Position numbers and translations under genes: made by a program. Below the pieces are notes generated by a model that saw nothing but the letters and a program-made list of their open reading frames with translations, was not told the DNA's origin and made no database searches. Of a stretch of 64,000 nt of DNA, positions 46,986-59,511 are shown piece after piece. The stretch is from Odiellus spinosus (lineage: Eukaryota; Arthropoda; Arachnida; Opiliones; Phalangiidae), in contig OY987234.1 in NCBI GenBank assembly GCA_963920705.1, positions 23,145,794 through 23,209,793 on the forward strand, in the 5' to 3' direction. Positions within the stretch are counted from its first letter, which is position 1, and each line of letters opens with the position of its first letter.

Positions 46986-47303
46986 CTAGCCAAAAAAGTC
47001 ATCACCCCTGTATTGCTCCAGTGATTTTAACTCTTCAGCTCGATATTTTGAGTCGGGTAGAGAGGGATGGAATTTAGGCGGGCCGCGCTTGCCATGTCGT
47101 CTCCCCCCCTGACCCAACTCGGCGAATTTCTCCACAGAGTGGCGCTGTTCACTATTTACACGGCGATTGCTGCCGCTAGAGTGTCTCGAATCCTGCAAAA
47201 TCTGCCAGTACTTTTCCTCGCACCTTTGCTGATAGTATTCAACTATGGGGTATTGTTTACTTTTATGGGATAAATAATAGACTTTTGCTATGATATATTC
47301 CAC
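46986..47303 (-). CDS. Unidentified protein, last coding exon
   Basis: An open frame of about 105 residues ends GDDFFG then TAG at 46986. It stands out from its surroundings by higher GC, balanced codon use and a plausible 3' splice site immediately before it (pyrimidine-rich stretch, then CCGACAG at the 5' end near 47303). The frame has no convincing ATG: the first residue is a GTG codon, so it is best read as the terminal exon of a spliced gene whose earlier exons lie at higher coordinates and were not found. Readable segments include EYIIAKVYYLSHKSKQYPIV, EYYQQRCEEKYWQIL and a basic/glycine-rich GQGGRRHGKRGPPKFHPS. I do not recognise the family. A decayed gene fragment is possible but there is no internal stop. 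Confidence 0.5.
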   Translation of the reverse strand: MEYIIAKVYYLSHKSKQYPIVEYYQQRCEEKYWQILQDSRHSSGSNRRVNSEQRHSVEKFAELGQGGRRHGKRGPPKFHPSLPDSKYRAEELKSLEQYRGDDFFG

Positions 47304-50300
47304 TGTCGGAATTGTTGTAGGTAGGTGAGATGAAGCGAGGTTAGACTAGATCCACTGTTAATTAACACCTTGAAGGAGATACGCCACTTCAACTTAACCA
47401 CTTTACAGGATGTGTACAATTTGAGAGGGAAATGTGAAAAAAAAGGAACATAGTCAGAAATAGTTACTCAACTTACTCAAGGATAAAACAAATTATATTT
47501 GAATACAATGATAAAAACCTCGAAATTTTTACGAATATATCCAGACACGGGGTTAAAAAATAATCGTAGTGAAAAATAATTATTCATAATGAAATATTTG
47601 ACACGTAAAGGACGGACTTATCTCTTACGAGTTTCCTCAACCCTTTCTACCCCCGAGGTCCCTATGCTTTCGCGAGTTTTGATGTTGGTACAAGCGTAAT
47701 CTTAAATACCTTCCAGCTAAACATATTTTACATTGGCGTAATGTTATCAAAATACGCCCCATAACAGAACAGAAAAAAAGGCATAACTCTCGATTTAAGA
47801 AAAACTCGTTTTTAATAGGCGCCCCGTTTGAAAATTATAATTCCGTAGATTTTTTTAACCAATGAAAATGATTTAAGGACCACGTTGGTTAGAAATATTT
47901 CTCTTAAGCTGTCCTAAATATCCATTGTCTATATACTTATGTTTTAAGAAAGATTTTCTTATTCGGAAATCATTTATTTTTCGTCTCGACGATAGACAAC
48001 ATCTTATATTCCTCGTTAACAAATCAGAGTCGTAACTTGGCGCAATTTTAGGTGAGATAATTGCACGTTTATTACATTTGGTTAGAGCCAATTTTGCGGA
48101 CAACATTAATTTCCCTTAGAAAAATCTGTATTTTTAACGTAACATTTTTGTGTTTCCAATATTACTATTTCTTTAAAGTTTTAACTATTTTTAACTATTA
48201 ACCAATCTTGCCAAAAACGTCCCCATACTATATTTCTTTGGAGGAACTGAAATTCTTTGAGAAATAACATTTAAACTCTCCTAAGAATTAAATTAAAGTC
48301 TTGGAAACTTAAATTTAATTTCGCAAAACTAGTTTTGAATCAGTACAGTGTTCATGCTATTATCCGCAAAATTTTTCTTCTATCTTAGACGCGGAGAATT
48401 TCTTCTAAGCTTAATTTTGCAATTATCTCCGAATTACCACGAAAACTTTTTTGGGAGATTTGCTAATGTTTTTAAGCACATTTAAAGTCTAAATAGATTA
48501 AAAAATAACTTGTTTCTATAGCCTAGTGTCCATTTAACATTATTTTACGGCTATACCATAAGTGAATCATATCACAGGATCATATAATTGCAATTTCATA
48601 TATTTACGAAATAGGCTTAATCGCGACTTCATTATTTTCTAACTTTCCAAGAAAACTTAAATTTTCTCTCTCATCTTTCCCAATTATTAACCACACACAG
48701 TCACGCGCACGAAATAAAAAAGAAATTAACCATTTTTTCAAGCACTGTTTACCAAAACTATTTTATCACCAATAGTTTAACATAACGTATCTATCCGCCC
48801 TAGGTTTTTTTTTCTAGATTAGATTAGAAATATAATATTGACCAAAAATGTAGGAAACCCATTGCGAGAAAGAGGCAATTTTATTGTTAAAAAGACCCAA
48901 ATATTGCTCATCATTCGGCTATAAAAACTAAATACAAATTCATTTTATTATCAGTCTTAGTTATTTCTATTTTTTTCTCTCTCAAGTCCTTGAAGACTCT
49001 CTCAATACTTTTTGGTAAGACACTGAACTTTCAATTACTCTTTTTGTCCCTATGTTTCGCTTAGTCATTATGCCCAAGGCTATCAGCACCTTGAGCTTTT
49101 GCTTATATTAATTTATAAGAAGAAACATTTAAGTTTTGTTCGACCTTAAATAATATGTCTAAACACGACCCTATTTTTATAATAATAGACTTATGGCTAA
49201 AAATCTAACTTCGAAACTTTGTTAGCCAATGAAAATTCAAATCAGCTTTATTTAATTACAATTCTCGTGGATTTCCACCTTGATTTGACAACGCGTACAA
49301 AGTTAAGCTACCCTTTATCGCTTGAATTGTTTTACTTAGAGATAGAATTAGCCAAGCTTCGCGAATACTGCCAACTTGTGTTTTGAAATGTGAACTCAAA
49401 TTCATCCGGAGTTTGCAACGCGGTTTACAAAGCGCATCTATCTTCGCGCGTACATTTTAGCGTTCCCCACGGACAGACAGACAAACGTACTTAGAGAATT
49501 TTGTAATTTAGACTAAACTAATGATGAAAATAATCTACAAAGCAGTTTCCAATATCTCAAGTGTGAACTCTGCTTATAATTCGCCCTGGATAAAACCTCT
49601 TTTGATAAAATTGTCCGTGAAATTAGCTAAACCCTCTTTCGGTTGTACATTTCACCCCGGAAATATTTAAAACCGACAAAAGACGTTCCAAGAATTAATT
49701 AACGCTGGCTTCAGATTGAGGGCAACAGCTGTTACTCGAAAGAAAACGAAGATTTTCCTTTCTCCGTTAGCTAATCGATAATAACATTTTTCCCCAATAT
49801 TATAAATCACTGACAATTTTCAGTTCTTTATAATATGCTAATTATTTCACCCTAACCACGATTTAAGGCATAAATTAAAATGCAACCTCTTCATTAGCAT
49901 ATTCTAAACACGCAGGATTAACTACGAACAAGTTTCATTAAAAATGTATACAATGTTCTTGAATATTAATAATTTAAATACTACAGAAAATAAGTATTCA
50001 AATTAACCAGTTTAAATACCAGTATATTAATACTAGTTAATTAGTTATTAAACAGATTGCGATTTTCCAATCAAGATATCGATCTAACCCTTTTTTTTAA
50101 TTTTTGTAAGCTTAGAATTCGATTCATTCCCAGTTTATTCGCTACCAAACTCTATATTTTCTAGTTTAAAAACAAGTATATGAAGAGGTTAACCCTTTTT
50201 GCGCAAGAATCGACAAATTTTAACGATTTTTCAATCGTTAAATTTTGATTTCCGTCGTAATAGATTTTTAGAAGAAGATGGAGGACTTATTGAGATTTTT

Positions 50301-52278
50301 TTTTTTTTTTTTTTTTTCTTTCTCTTGGTCTTTCTTCGTCGAGAGAAAGTTGCCCGACCTATTTTTGAGTCGAAAGATAATCGCTCAGATAAGGAAATGA
50401 TTTAATAGAGGAATTTGTTAGCGAGAGATAAAATGAAAAGGAAAAAAAAAATAAAAAAAATTTAATTTTCAACTGGTTTGAGAGTAAAAGTTTATTTATT
50501 TATGACTGGACCATCTAGGTTTAATAATTGCCTAGTTTTATAACCCTAAATACATTGTTATTTATAATTGTAATTGAATATATCTATTAGGCACCAATTT
50601 TCTAACATCAAAGGCATTCAAGGTCAAATTATAACTATATTGATTAGACTCCACCCCCTAAATATTTTAATTTCAACCCCTTTATCTTAAGTTTATCTTT
50701 TACTACCCCTTTAAAATTCTCTCAGCCGCTATAAATGATGGTAATTATTTAGAAAACATTATTTTTAAATGGGTTAGACACTCACATTTATAGAAGACAC
50801 GCTACCACCTATTTATATTCGTCGAATTATCTATTGTCGCCCTTACAAAGAAATTTCTTAATCGGAAACGACAAGGGAAGTTCTTTTGTTATCAAAAACG
50901 AGGAAATTTTATCCATGAACTAATTTTTAGAAGAATTGGGGGAAAACGTATAATTATAAACATAAATAATATTCAATGGTAAGTAATAAGTCGCCTATGA
51001 CCATTTTTTACGCAATGTCTAAAATCTTTAACAAATTATAGTGACGCGAAATGATTCTAGGAACCTTTCTTGAATTATAGTTAAATAATTAAGGGTCTCT
51101 TGTCTCCATTTGATCTTGAAAAAAAGAAAATTTTGTTTCTTTTTCCTTCTAAAAATTTGTCCCTCTATCTCTATTCTCCAACCTTGGCACCAATCAAAAA
51201 TTTATGGTCCATATTTTGAGTCGCTTTCCTCCAATTTATAGTTTATAATAATGATTTTAAATCTCTACAATTCTCCGAATATCATTTTATCATATAATCC
51301 CTTTCAATATCAGTTTGAAGAACTACTTTATCTCCTATGAGATTTAACATTACGAATTAATCCGCTATATTGTAAACCACTCTTGAACTGTAGCGTAGAT
51401 CCCTTAAAGTTACAAGGTTTACATTTTCCCCGACAGGTATATTTTTCCAAGAATCACATTATAAATTTTTGACAAGTACCATTTAATTTTAAATATTTTT
51501 GATTTTATTTAAAAGGGAAGATGACACGTTTAAAAAAATAATTTATAATTTTTTCTTTAAATTAATTTTATTTTAAATTTTAAATCATGGCTTAATTATA
51601 ATTCTAAAATGGTGATATTGAAGTTGGTTAACCAATAGAGATCTTTCACGGACACTTTAAGTACGTGTTAAGGTTAACAAATTGAACACCATGATGAAAA
51701 TGTCATTATTTATATTTGCAATTTTATTTAATTTTATCAAGGGCTGGTTTCTCTATTCGTCATTTTGCCCACAAGCGATATAATTGGATTATAATTACCA
51801 AAAAAAATTGTGGAGGTCTACTCAAAAACCTCTCGGTTGGAACATTAGCCCTTAGGTTTATTTTGTCATTAATTAACGATCTGATTCTAGATTTACGGTA
51901 GCAATAGACACGTTTTTAACGGAAGAAATTAAAAACTTTCTTGGAAGTCGGTTACGACACGTTGTGATATTTAATTAGTATAACCAGTTTAAAAAAAATA
52001 TATATCCCATTCCCTACATAGTCTTTAATTATTTTTTAATCTTTAAAATTACAGCTTTAGTGAAGGTAAATTTTATGAAAATTATTAGCGAAATTTAACC
52101 GCCCCACTCTTAGGTATTTATTAAAATTAAGATTCGTGTTAACAGACACTTTAAGGACAACTCGCTTCAATAACTGGCGCGACCATAGACTCCGAAATTT
52201 TTCTTTGTTGAGCGTCGAGTTTTTCCGAAGCAACATTAAGATAATTTGACTCTCCTTTTTTAGTATTACTTTATCAAA
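47304..52278. other. Intergenic region, AT-rich
   Basis: About 5 kb without a recognisable exon. A 22-nt T run lies at 50296-50317. Degenerate GTGTGAAC words near 49390-49570 may be old fragments of the CGTTCACACT element. The ORF at 47873-48106 (-, 77 codons, ATG start) is unconvincing on its own but could hold missing upstream coding of the 46986-47303 gene. The CTTTTTTTAG just before 52262 may be a 5'-UTR splice acceptor of the Reeler gene. Confidence 0.4.
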
Positions 52279-53275
52279 ATGAATAAGTCATCCATCGCCA
52301 TCGTTATCGTCGGTACCTTGATTTCTGTCGCTCTTGGATATCCAAGCGGAGCTCCGGACACCGTTTGCGATAATCAAGAACCAGGACACGGTACCAAGAG
52401 TCAAGATTTGAAAGCCAGTCCATACAGAGTTGATCTCAGCCCTAACATAGTTCGTGGTGGACAAAATGTTGCCGGTATGTGCCTTTTGATCTTTTCGAAG
52501 TGAATTTTAATTCTAGTTTTTTAACACTGGGTTTCAGTTATCTTTTCGTTATTTACGCGTGGTTGTTAGTAATAAGGGGCTTTAGAAAACGCGGATAGTA
52601 CCTTTAAAAGAGGCGCAATTAATCTTACAATATTTGGCATTGAGATTCAAATTGGCTCAAGCTTGGATATTTGCTTTATAAATTAGCTTATCTCGGGTTT
52701 TCTTCAACTTAATTGTTGGTTAGATAAGTAGGGCGTAGGTTTTATCTTAATTAGTTTAGTCTTATGGTGTCTACTTTTAAACCCTTTGCGTATCCCTTAT
52801 ATACCATTGTTTTACAGTTACCATCCGAGGAGCCCCTTTCGTTGGATTTATGATCTCAGCTCGTGATGGAAATAACAAAATAGTCAATGGTTATTTCCAC
52901 ACTAACGAAAACGACAAAACTAAACCATTGAACTGTTTCGGAAACAATGCTAATACCGCCACCCACACCACCAACAGGTAAATATATAAAATTTACAGTG
53001 AAACAAAAGGAGCGAGTCATTTTATATTTATTTACTTATAGCGCCAGGGACACTTTGACTTTGTACTGGACTGCCCCTGAAAATTACTCGGGCCGAGTCA
53101 TTTTCAAGTAAGCCTCGAAATTCTAACCCTTAATTGGCATAGTGTGAACGTTTATTTTTGTATACACTTTATTAACCCTTTATTTGTCCATGTTTTAACA
53201 AGGGCCACCGTCATCAAGTCAGGTTTAGTCTACTGGAGTAACATTCCCAGCAAGACAGCTTTGACTATTCAATAA
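52279..53275 (+). CDS. Secreted single-domain Reeler protein (putative defence protein type)
   Basis: Exons 52279-52474, 52818-52977, 53042-53107 and 53203-53275 encode 164 residues and close in phase to TAA. The N-terminus MNKSSIAIVIVGTLISVALG is a signal peptide, likely cut before YPSGAP. The rest is one Reeler domain: YPSGAPDTVCDNQEPGHG, YRVDLSPN, VTIRGAPFVGFMISARD, LNCFGNN, HTTNSARDTLTLYWTAPENY and SGRVIFKATVIKSGLVYWSN, typical of the small insect putative defence proteins (Hdd11/noduler type) induced by infection. Only two cysteines remain in the mature protein (CDNQ and NCF), fitting one disulphide as in this family. No membrane segment follows, so it is secreted, unlike ferric-chelate reductase-like Reeler proteins. 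An immune role is family knowledge, not shown here. The polyadenylation hexamer AATAAA overlaps the stop codon (53271). Confidence 0.9.
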
Positions 53276-53612
53276 AAACACCTCATCCAACATTTTCCCG
53301 CGTTTTTTTTAAATCAGTTTTTACTACCGTGAAATAATTATTTTCACTTTATACATTTCGTTGTTATAGGTTTTATTTTTTATAACCTAATTAGTGTTTT
53401 ATTTTTATTTTTGTAAGATAAATTAATCTTATAAATTAATTTTCACTAATATTTTTTCTAATTTCTTGTAAATTTGCCAAATGTATTTCAAACCTTGAAC
53501 TAATTTTAAACCTTGACCCCTGGAGGTCGGCTGCGCCTTCAGCCTTCAGCCTCTTCCAATCCCCAGCTTCTTCCGTATCAATTTGTAAGCGCTAGATGGC
53601 GGAAGACGGGGT

Positions 53613-53624
53613 CACGTGACGTCA
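53613..53624 (+). promoter_or_regulatory. Overlapping E-box and CRE palindromes in the TRIC promoter
   Basis: CACGTG (53613-53618) overlaps TGACGTCA (53617-53624), about 150 bp upstream of the TRIC ATG. Just upstream is GATGGCGGAAG (about 53594), a YY1/ETS-like combination seen in housekeeping promoters. No TATA box is seen. Binding is inferred from motif alone. Confidence 0.45.
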
Positions 53625-53771
53625 TACCTACCCGGTGTATTGCTCACACGCGTTCGCGACATTTCTGGTTCCGCTGTCCCGTTTTAGTCGCGTTTTTATC
53701 CTTTTAATCCCGCTTTTTTAGTCTATATTTCAATTAATTTTATAGTTATAGTTAACTAAATACCCGCCAAA

Positions 53772-56405
53772 ATGGATCCCGAAGCGTTTCTCGACCTAGC
53801 GAATCAAGTAACTAAACTTAAAATGTTCCCTTATTTCGAAGCTGCCCATTGCGCTATCACTTGCCTTTACGTGAGAGAGGACTTGGCTGCTGGTAAGAAT
53901 CCTACCTTTCCATTAATACATTTAGATTTAAAAATATATAAAGCCTATTTACAATTTTTGGAGGGCTAACAGAGCTATAAAACTCGCTTCTAAATAAACT
54001 TAAATAATTCTAACGATATCGGGGGTGTAGGGTTTACTGATGTAAGCTTAGTTTACGAGAGGTGACAAACTGTACCTAATTGAAACAAAAGCTAGTAAGA
54101 CTATCATTTATACCAAGTTGTCTACCCCCGCCCATAAACAGATCGAGGATGCCCTTGTAGGTGTAATTACAGTACCACTTCTACCGCATGCTTATTAAAT
54201 GTTACCTTAATGACTAATTTAAATTATACGCTACAATGCTCGAATCTAGGTAGGTTTTTAATACCCCCTCAGTCAAATAACACGTAATGTTCGCAGCCAC
54301 TATTATTTTTAATAATATTAATTTAACCTGTATACTTTTAAACGTTAGGCGAGACCTACTTGTATTGTTTCTCCGCGAGGCACATTCTTTCGCTAGATTA
54401 CAGTTGTAATTCTACATTGGGAGAACTCCAGTTTCTTACGACAAAAATAGCTACCGAATACTTCTCCCCCTTTTAAATAAAAAACCAAACCAGCCGCTCG
54501 TAGAATACACTCGATATAGATATAGGGTACTTATTAAGGCTGGCATCCTGCCAAATCTTTTAGTCCTGAAGGCTTTTTAATAGTGATAAGCCTACGTAAT
54601 TTGACTTGCTTTAAGAGACTAAGCCGATACGTTAAAAAATGTTTATCGGTGTTTACAGGGGCACATTTATTCTCTCGCAAACACCCCCTATCATGTTGGA
54701 TCTCCTCTATGGTATCTATTTTTGCCGGGGCCATGTTAGCCAGTTTTCTGTTAGGAGAACCGATTTTAGCGGCTCTAAAAAATCAAAATTCTCTTCTGAT
54801 GGCCACCGCAGTATGGTTGGTTCAATATTTAACTTCTGAGAAACTAGAGTCACTAAGAGAGGCTAGATATTACGTGGGGAGTTCTTAAAGGACTGGATTT
54901 GGCCAAGAATACGAAAGTACTCGCCCATTTTTGGTAAAATCATCCTATAATGAGGTACATGCGTTCCTTAGAATTCCCAGCGTGAAAGTTCTATCCTTTC
55001 TTGTCATTGCTTAGCAGAATAAACCTATCTAAGCCTTGGAAAATCTTTCAGGTACCTTATTTTTTACTCCCCCTTCGACATTGTCTACAAGGTTTGCAAA
55101 TTTTTACCCGTCAAATTAGTCATTGCATCTATGAAAGAAGTTATGAGGGCTAAAAAAGTACACGATGGTGTTGTACACGCAGCAAAAATCTATCCAAACG
55201 CTTATCTAATCATGATAATAATAGGAGTAATCAAAGGTATATCGATACTAAGACTCGAGGGGGGGCAAGTATTCCGTAAACTGACCCTTCAGATATAAAT
55301 ATTCTGTAGCTGCGGGACATTGAGCTGCTGAGATCTAACCGTGTTAAATAACTGAGAACTAAGGGTTATGACACTCTCAAAAACACATCAACAAATGTCC
55401 TGGAACAATTAGAAACGTGTATGTTTGATAGAAATTCACGTATTTTCCACATGGTTTTGAAAGCCAAACCAAAGGCTGAAGTGTCATATCCTGGATCTCT
55501 CAATTATTCATTTACCTTTGATGCTACGGAGAAATATACAGGAGGGGGTCGGTTAACGGAACTATTTCCCTCGAGGGAAAAGCTCTGATCTTTAGCTAAT
55601 CAATTACCGGTCATAGGCAATGGAGCCGCCTTCTTAAAACTCTTCGAACGATTATTACGCGGTGTCTGGACTCCCGGGGCCATGGAAATAATGACGCCTA
55701 GCTTGTACGTTTAGTTTCAAATTTCAAATTAGTCTTAGCAGTGGTGTGCGAGTTCTTACAATGTTTTGAGAATTTAATTTTTTGAGCCTTGCCCTTTACT
55801 AAGAACGAACAAAGAGAATAGGGTGATACTTATACTTTTACTTGACAATATTTTAAAATTAAAGGACATCCATTTAAACTTACAAGCTCATAATATTTGA
55901 GGCTCATTCAAGGCTCGAATCCAGACTTTTAAGGCTCGAAACTTCAAGCTCAAGCTCTGTAAGAAGCCCAAAGCTCAAAAAGAAAACATTTCGAGGCTCG
56001 AGCTTGGCTCAAAACCTAAAAGTCAGATCTCGCACATCCCTAGTTTTATTTAAATGTGGCTAAGCCTAATTTTAATTCAAATCTTTAATATGTATCTAAA
56101 ATTTCAGCCCGACGAAAGCTTGTATCGTAGCCGCCGTTATTTTTGTTCTGGACAAGAAAACCGATATTATTTCAGCGCCACACGCGTTGGTTTATTTTGG
56201 AATTGTCATCTTCTTGGTGTACTTCAAGTTGTCATCTATGTTACTCGGAATCCACGATCCATTCTTACCCTTTGAGAATCTTTTCTGCGCTATTTTCATG
56301 GGTGGAGTTTGGGACGCCTTGGGTCGGGCTATCGCCGGAGCTAGAGGCGGCGGAGGAGATGACAACAAGAATGGCAAACCTGAAGCAACCAAAAAGAAGG
56401 ATTAA
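53772..56405 (+). CDS. TMEM38: Trimeric intracellular cation channel (TRIC / TMEM38)
   Basis: Monovalent cation channel of the endoplasmic/sarcoplasmic reticulum that supplies counter-ions during calcium release. Exons 53772-53892, 54659-54815, 55052-55236, 55617-55704 and 56108-56405; 849 nt, 282 residues, all phases close to TAA. The start MDPEAFLDLANQVTKLKMFP lies in a clear first exon. Family motifs appear in order: SRKHPLSCW, LLGEPILAALKN, YSPFDIVYKVCKFLPVK, SMKEVMRAKKVHDGV (the basic lipid-binding KEV-R-KK segment), YPNAYLIMIIIG, ERLLRGVWTPGAMEIM, SAPHALVYFGIVIFLVYFKL and NLFCAIFMGGVWDALGR. The tail is glycine-rich then lysine-rich (KKKD). Length matches animal TRICs. Intron 4 carries a hAT-like insertion. 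It lies 0.5 kb downstream of the Reeler gene on the same strand; no functional link is implied. Confidence 0.96.
55738..56040. mobile_element. hAT-like non-autonomous element in TRIC intron 4
   Basis: The left end GCAGTGGTGTGCGAG matches the reverse complement of the right end (GGGATGTGCGAG) in the hAT-type GTGCGAG terminus. The flanks TAGTCTTA (55730-55737) and TAGTTTTA (56041-56048) form an 8-bp target duplication with one mismatch, as expected for hAT. The interior is rich in AAGCTC and GGCTCGA words and non-coding. Confidence 0.72.
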
Positions 56406-56564
56406 AACATATCCTGTAAACGAAAGACTTTCACTAGTCGTATCGTCGAACCTTTTTATTTTTGCCGAACTTTGTTTGGAAAAGAAAAAAAAAAAAAATC
56501 ACGCAAAATCAGATGGGCAAGCTGTGAGTATTATTTTATCATTTTCTTTTGTAAAATCAAAAAG

Positions 56565-56891
56565 CTACGTAACCAGAATTCGTAATGTTGGGCCAATAAA
56601 ACCTTTTTCTCAGATTCTAACCGATTTTCCTGGCAGGTGGCGGCTTAAAGGTGAGGGTGAGATGCTCACTTCACCTCTTGGTGCCATCTGGTGGGAAAAT
56701 CTGGCAGAGTACTTAAAAAACTTCTAAAATTCAAGGAAATTAATATTTTGTGGCCTTCAGGCATGAGGTAATCCTAGAGAAAGATTACTTCATCGAAATT
56801 GATGTTTGGCCCAACTTTTTACCAAGTTTGTTAAATTGGTACGAGTCGATTTTGACAAGAGTCAGATTGCGTGTTAATTCTGGTTACGTAA
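56565..56891. mobile_element. TACGTAACCAGAATT inverted-repeat element in TRIC 3' flank
   Basis: TACGTAACCAGAATT at the left (about 56566) is perfectly inverted at the right end (AATTCTGGTTACGTA, ending 56890). TTGGGCCAA also occurs inside in both orientations, so this looks like a MITE of about 325 bp. It overlaps the likely TRIC 3' UTR. Confidence 0.55.
56595..56600 (+). terminator. Candidate TRIC poly(A) signal
   Basis: AATAAA about 190 bp after the TRIC stop codon, inside the inverted-repeat element at 56565-56891, so the element may supply the transcript end. Confidence 0.4.
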
Positions 56892-59252
56892 ACTAGTACA
56901 TTCTTTGATAAAAACTACCTATTGGTCTTGAAATTCTCTTTCTATTCATTTCAGGTGCCCTTTGCACCTTTCCCCCTTTTTTTTTCTTCGGTGAATATTA
57001 TTTTTACCATTTTTTTTTCCTTTTAATTTAATGAATTTTCCCGCCATTTTTTTTTTAAACAAAAAAACCAGAATTTTTAAAGTTTTAATTCAATTCCTTC
57101 GGGTTTTTTACGTTTTATTGAAAAATTTAAATAGATTTTATATGATATTACGCGTAAATTAAAAAAAAAAAAAATAACACTATGAAAGGGTAAAAAATTT
57201 CAAAATGATCAAGTAAAACGCGGATACGATTGTTCAGATATAAGCGTGGAAATTTTTTAATCTTCGAATTATCGTAAAACATAATATTGTTGTTTAAATA
57301 AATCTAGTCCCCCGCATTTTTCATTCTCAAAGAATATAATACTCAAAATTTCAAGAAATTCTTTTAATTTTTTTAATTCGAGAGAGTAATTTGAAATTAC
57401 GCCTCTTTATTTAACACTGTAGGCCTATATTCACCAATATTTGGCTTTTTAACTTAGAAATTGTGCCAAAAAATGATGCAGTACTTAAAAATAGATTATA
57501 ATATATAAATAATATATTTCTAAATTCAGCGTAAGATTCACGCATCAATTTAAAGAGAACCAGGAAATCTTTCCAAATGTCTTAATTCGTCTTGATTTAG
57601 CTAGACCAGGTCTTTCGAAACAAACCTCCAAATCTATGTTAGTTCGATAAATAAATATTTAAATTTGAAAGCAATTCAATGGCCAATCACCATTAAAATC
57701 GAACTTATAGCCCTCAAAAAGTAACCGTGGCAACGCTCCCGCCAAAAAACGGGCGCCTCCAACTTTCAAACTGAATTAGGCCCGAATTAGGCTTAGTGTA
57801 AAATCTACCAGAAAGAGCTTTAATGAATCGAAAAGTGAATCTTTTTATCGATAATAGCTAGAATAATATCTTTTTCACTTCGGTAAATCATTTTCTTATA
57901 TTCAAAGTTAAATATCTACGAATTAAATGGTCAAAGTGACCTCGAGACTTTCTCGTAACTAACCCTAGCCATTCAGTTATTGCTTATGAAATTGCTCTTC
58001 AAAAAGACAAAAACTACCTTTATTTATTTGGAAATCACTTTTGGACACCAATTAGTTCCACTTAGGACCAAAATTGATCTTTTCTATCCAGAAAACAGTT
58101 TAATTCTTGAATCAGTTTCCTGGTCTCTTTAAATTAATTTTGTTAGGATTAAGCTGTTATGATCATGATATGAAAAAAAACTTAAACACGGTGCTTTGTA
58201 AATTAAGTTTCAATTTTGAAAGGAAATTGAAATTAGGATTTATTTTTCTCATAATTGGATTGTTTAAAATCTTGTATAGAGAATTTCGTAGTTTTTAAAT
58301 TATATATATTATATATAAAAAAACCAATGAAGTATTTCTGAAATAGTACGTCAATTTTTATACTATTTTAATTCTATCAGATTTAAACTAATATTCCTAA
58401 AACCTTTTTCCACCCTATCAAATTACCGACTTCATCGCGAAAAAATCTGATGAACGGAAAAACTTATCAGAGAGCTCAAAACTTATCAAATATAGTTTAG
58501 TGCCCCCAGCTAATAAGCCAAAGATAAAAACCCTAGAAAATGTTGGTTTTCAACTTTACCTTTAGTTTCAGTTGCAGTTACAGGGGCTCTGTTATAAATT
58601 TGAGTACCCCTAGCTAAGCCTAGAAAGACATTTTACCAAAAAAAGCCTCGAAAAATATTGTTTTTTTTGATTAAACCAATTTCAAATATCACGAACTCGT
58701 TTAAGATTTTTAAGGTATAAGCCCGAATTCCCAGGTTTTACTATTTCATTTGCGTAAAAGTTAATTAATTTTACGTTCTTAACTTATTAATAATTCATAA
58801 TGACTAAAAATGTGCGGAAGAAAAAGGTTTAAAATCTATTGGTCTTCTAAACTAGAAAGCCGAAAAAGTCTAAACTAAAACCCCCAAAATTGTCACTAAT
58901 CGATAGTAATCGTGTACGATATTTTTATCCTTTCCTAAATTCCCATCACCAATGGAAACTTTTAACATTTTCAATCATGTATTTGTATAAAACATAAAAA
59001 CCACCCCTTACGAAAATTGCGTGTTTTTCATTTTCGTCTTGGGACACGCTATTTAATTCATTTAATTGCTTAGCGGATGAAAAATAATGGTAAGACAAAC
59101 TCGTACTTATTGGATAGTTCAGGAATGCCTGGAAATAAACCTTCGTTAAGCGTCATCCGCTCCGCTCTGTATGTGCCTTTGTCAGCCAATATTTTTCTAT
59201 TTAATCTTCAGCTAAAGCTAAATTTTTATACAGCTTACAGATTTTGGAGATT

Positions 59253-59511
59253 ATAGGAAAAAATAGGAAGTACTTGAAAATATAGGAAAAAATAGGAAGG
59301 ACTTGGAAATATAGGAAAAAAATAGGAAGGACTTGAAAATATAGGAAAATAATAGGAAGGACTTATAGGAAATAATAGGAAGGACTTGAAAATATAGGAA
59401 ATAATTGGAAGGACTTCAAAATATAGGAAAAAATTGGAAGGAACTATAGGAAATAATAGGAAGGACTTCAAAATATAAGAAAGACTTGAAAATATAGGAA
59501 ATAATAGGAAA
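59253..59511 (+). repeat. AATAGGAAGGACTTGAAAATATAGGA tandem repeat
   Basis: Irregular array of about 10 units with period near 28 bp built from ATAGGAAAAAATAGGAAGG and ACTTGAAAATATAGGAAA or ACTTCAAAATATAGGAAA. Strong purine bias on the plus strand. The 78-codon minus-strand ORF is an artefact of this repeat. Confidence 0.9.

Noticed and set aside
50296-50317. 22-nt T run considered as the tail of a reverse-strand retroposon
   Set aside because: No flanking target duplication and no retroelement sequence next to it.
55880-56035. AAGCTC/GGCTCGA-rich stretch considered as tRNA or SINE sequence
   Set aside because: GGCTCGAATCC resembles a B box but no A box or cloverleaf fits, and the stretch lies inside the hAT-like element.
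56143-56727. 194-codon plus-strand ORF over the last TRIC exon
   Set aside because: Wrong frame relative to the conserved TRIC sequence.
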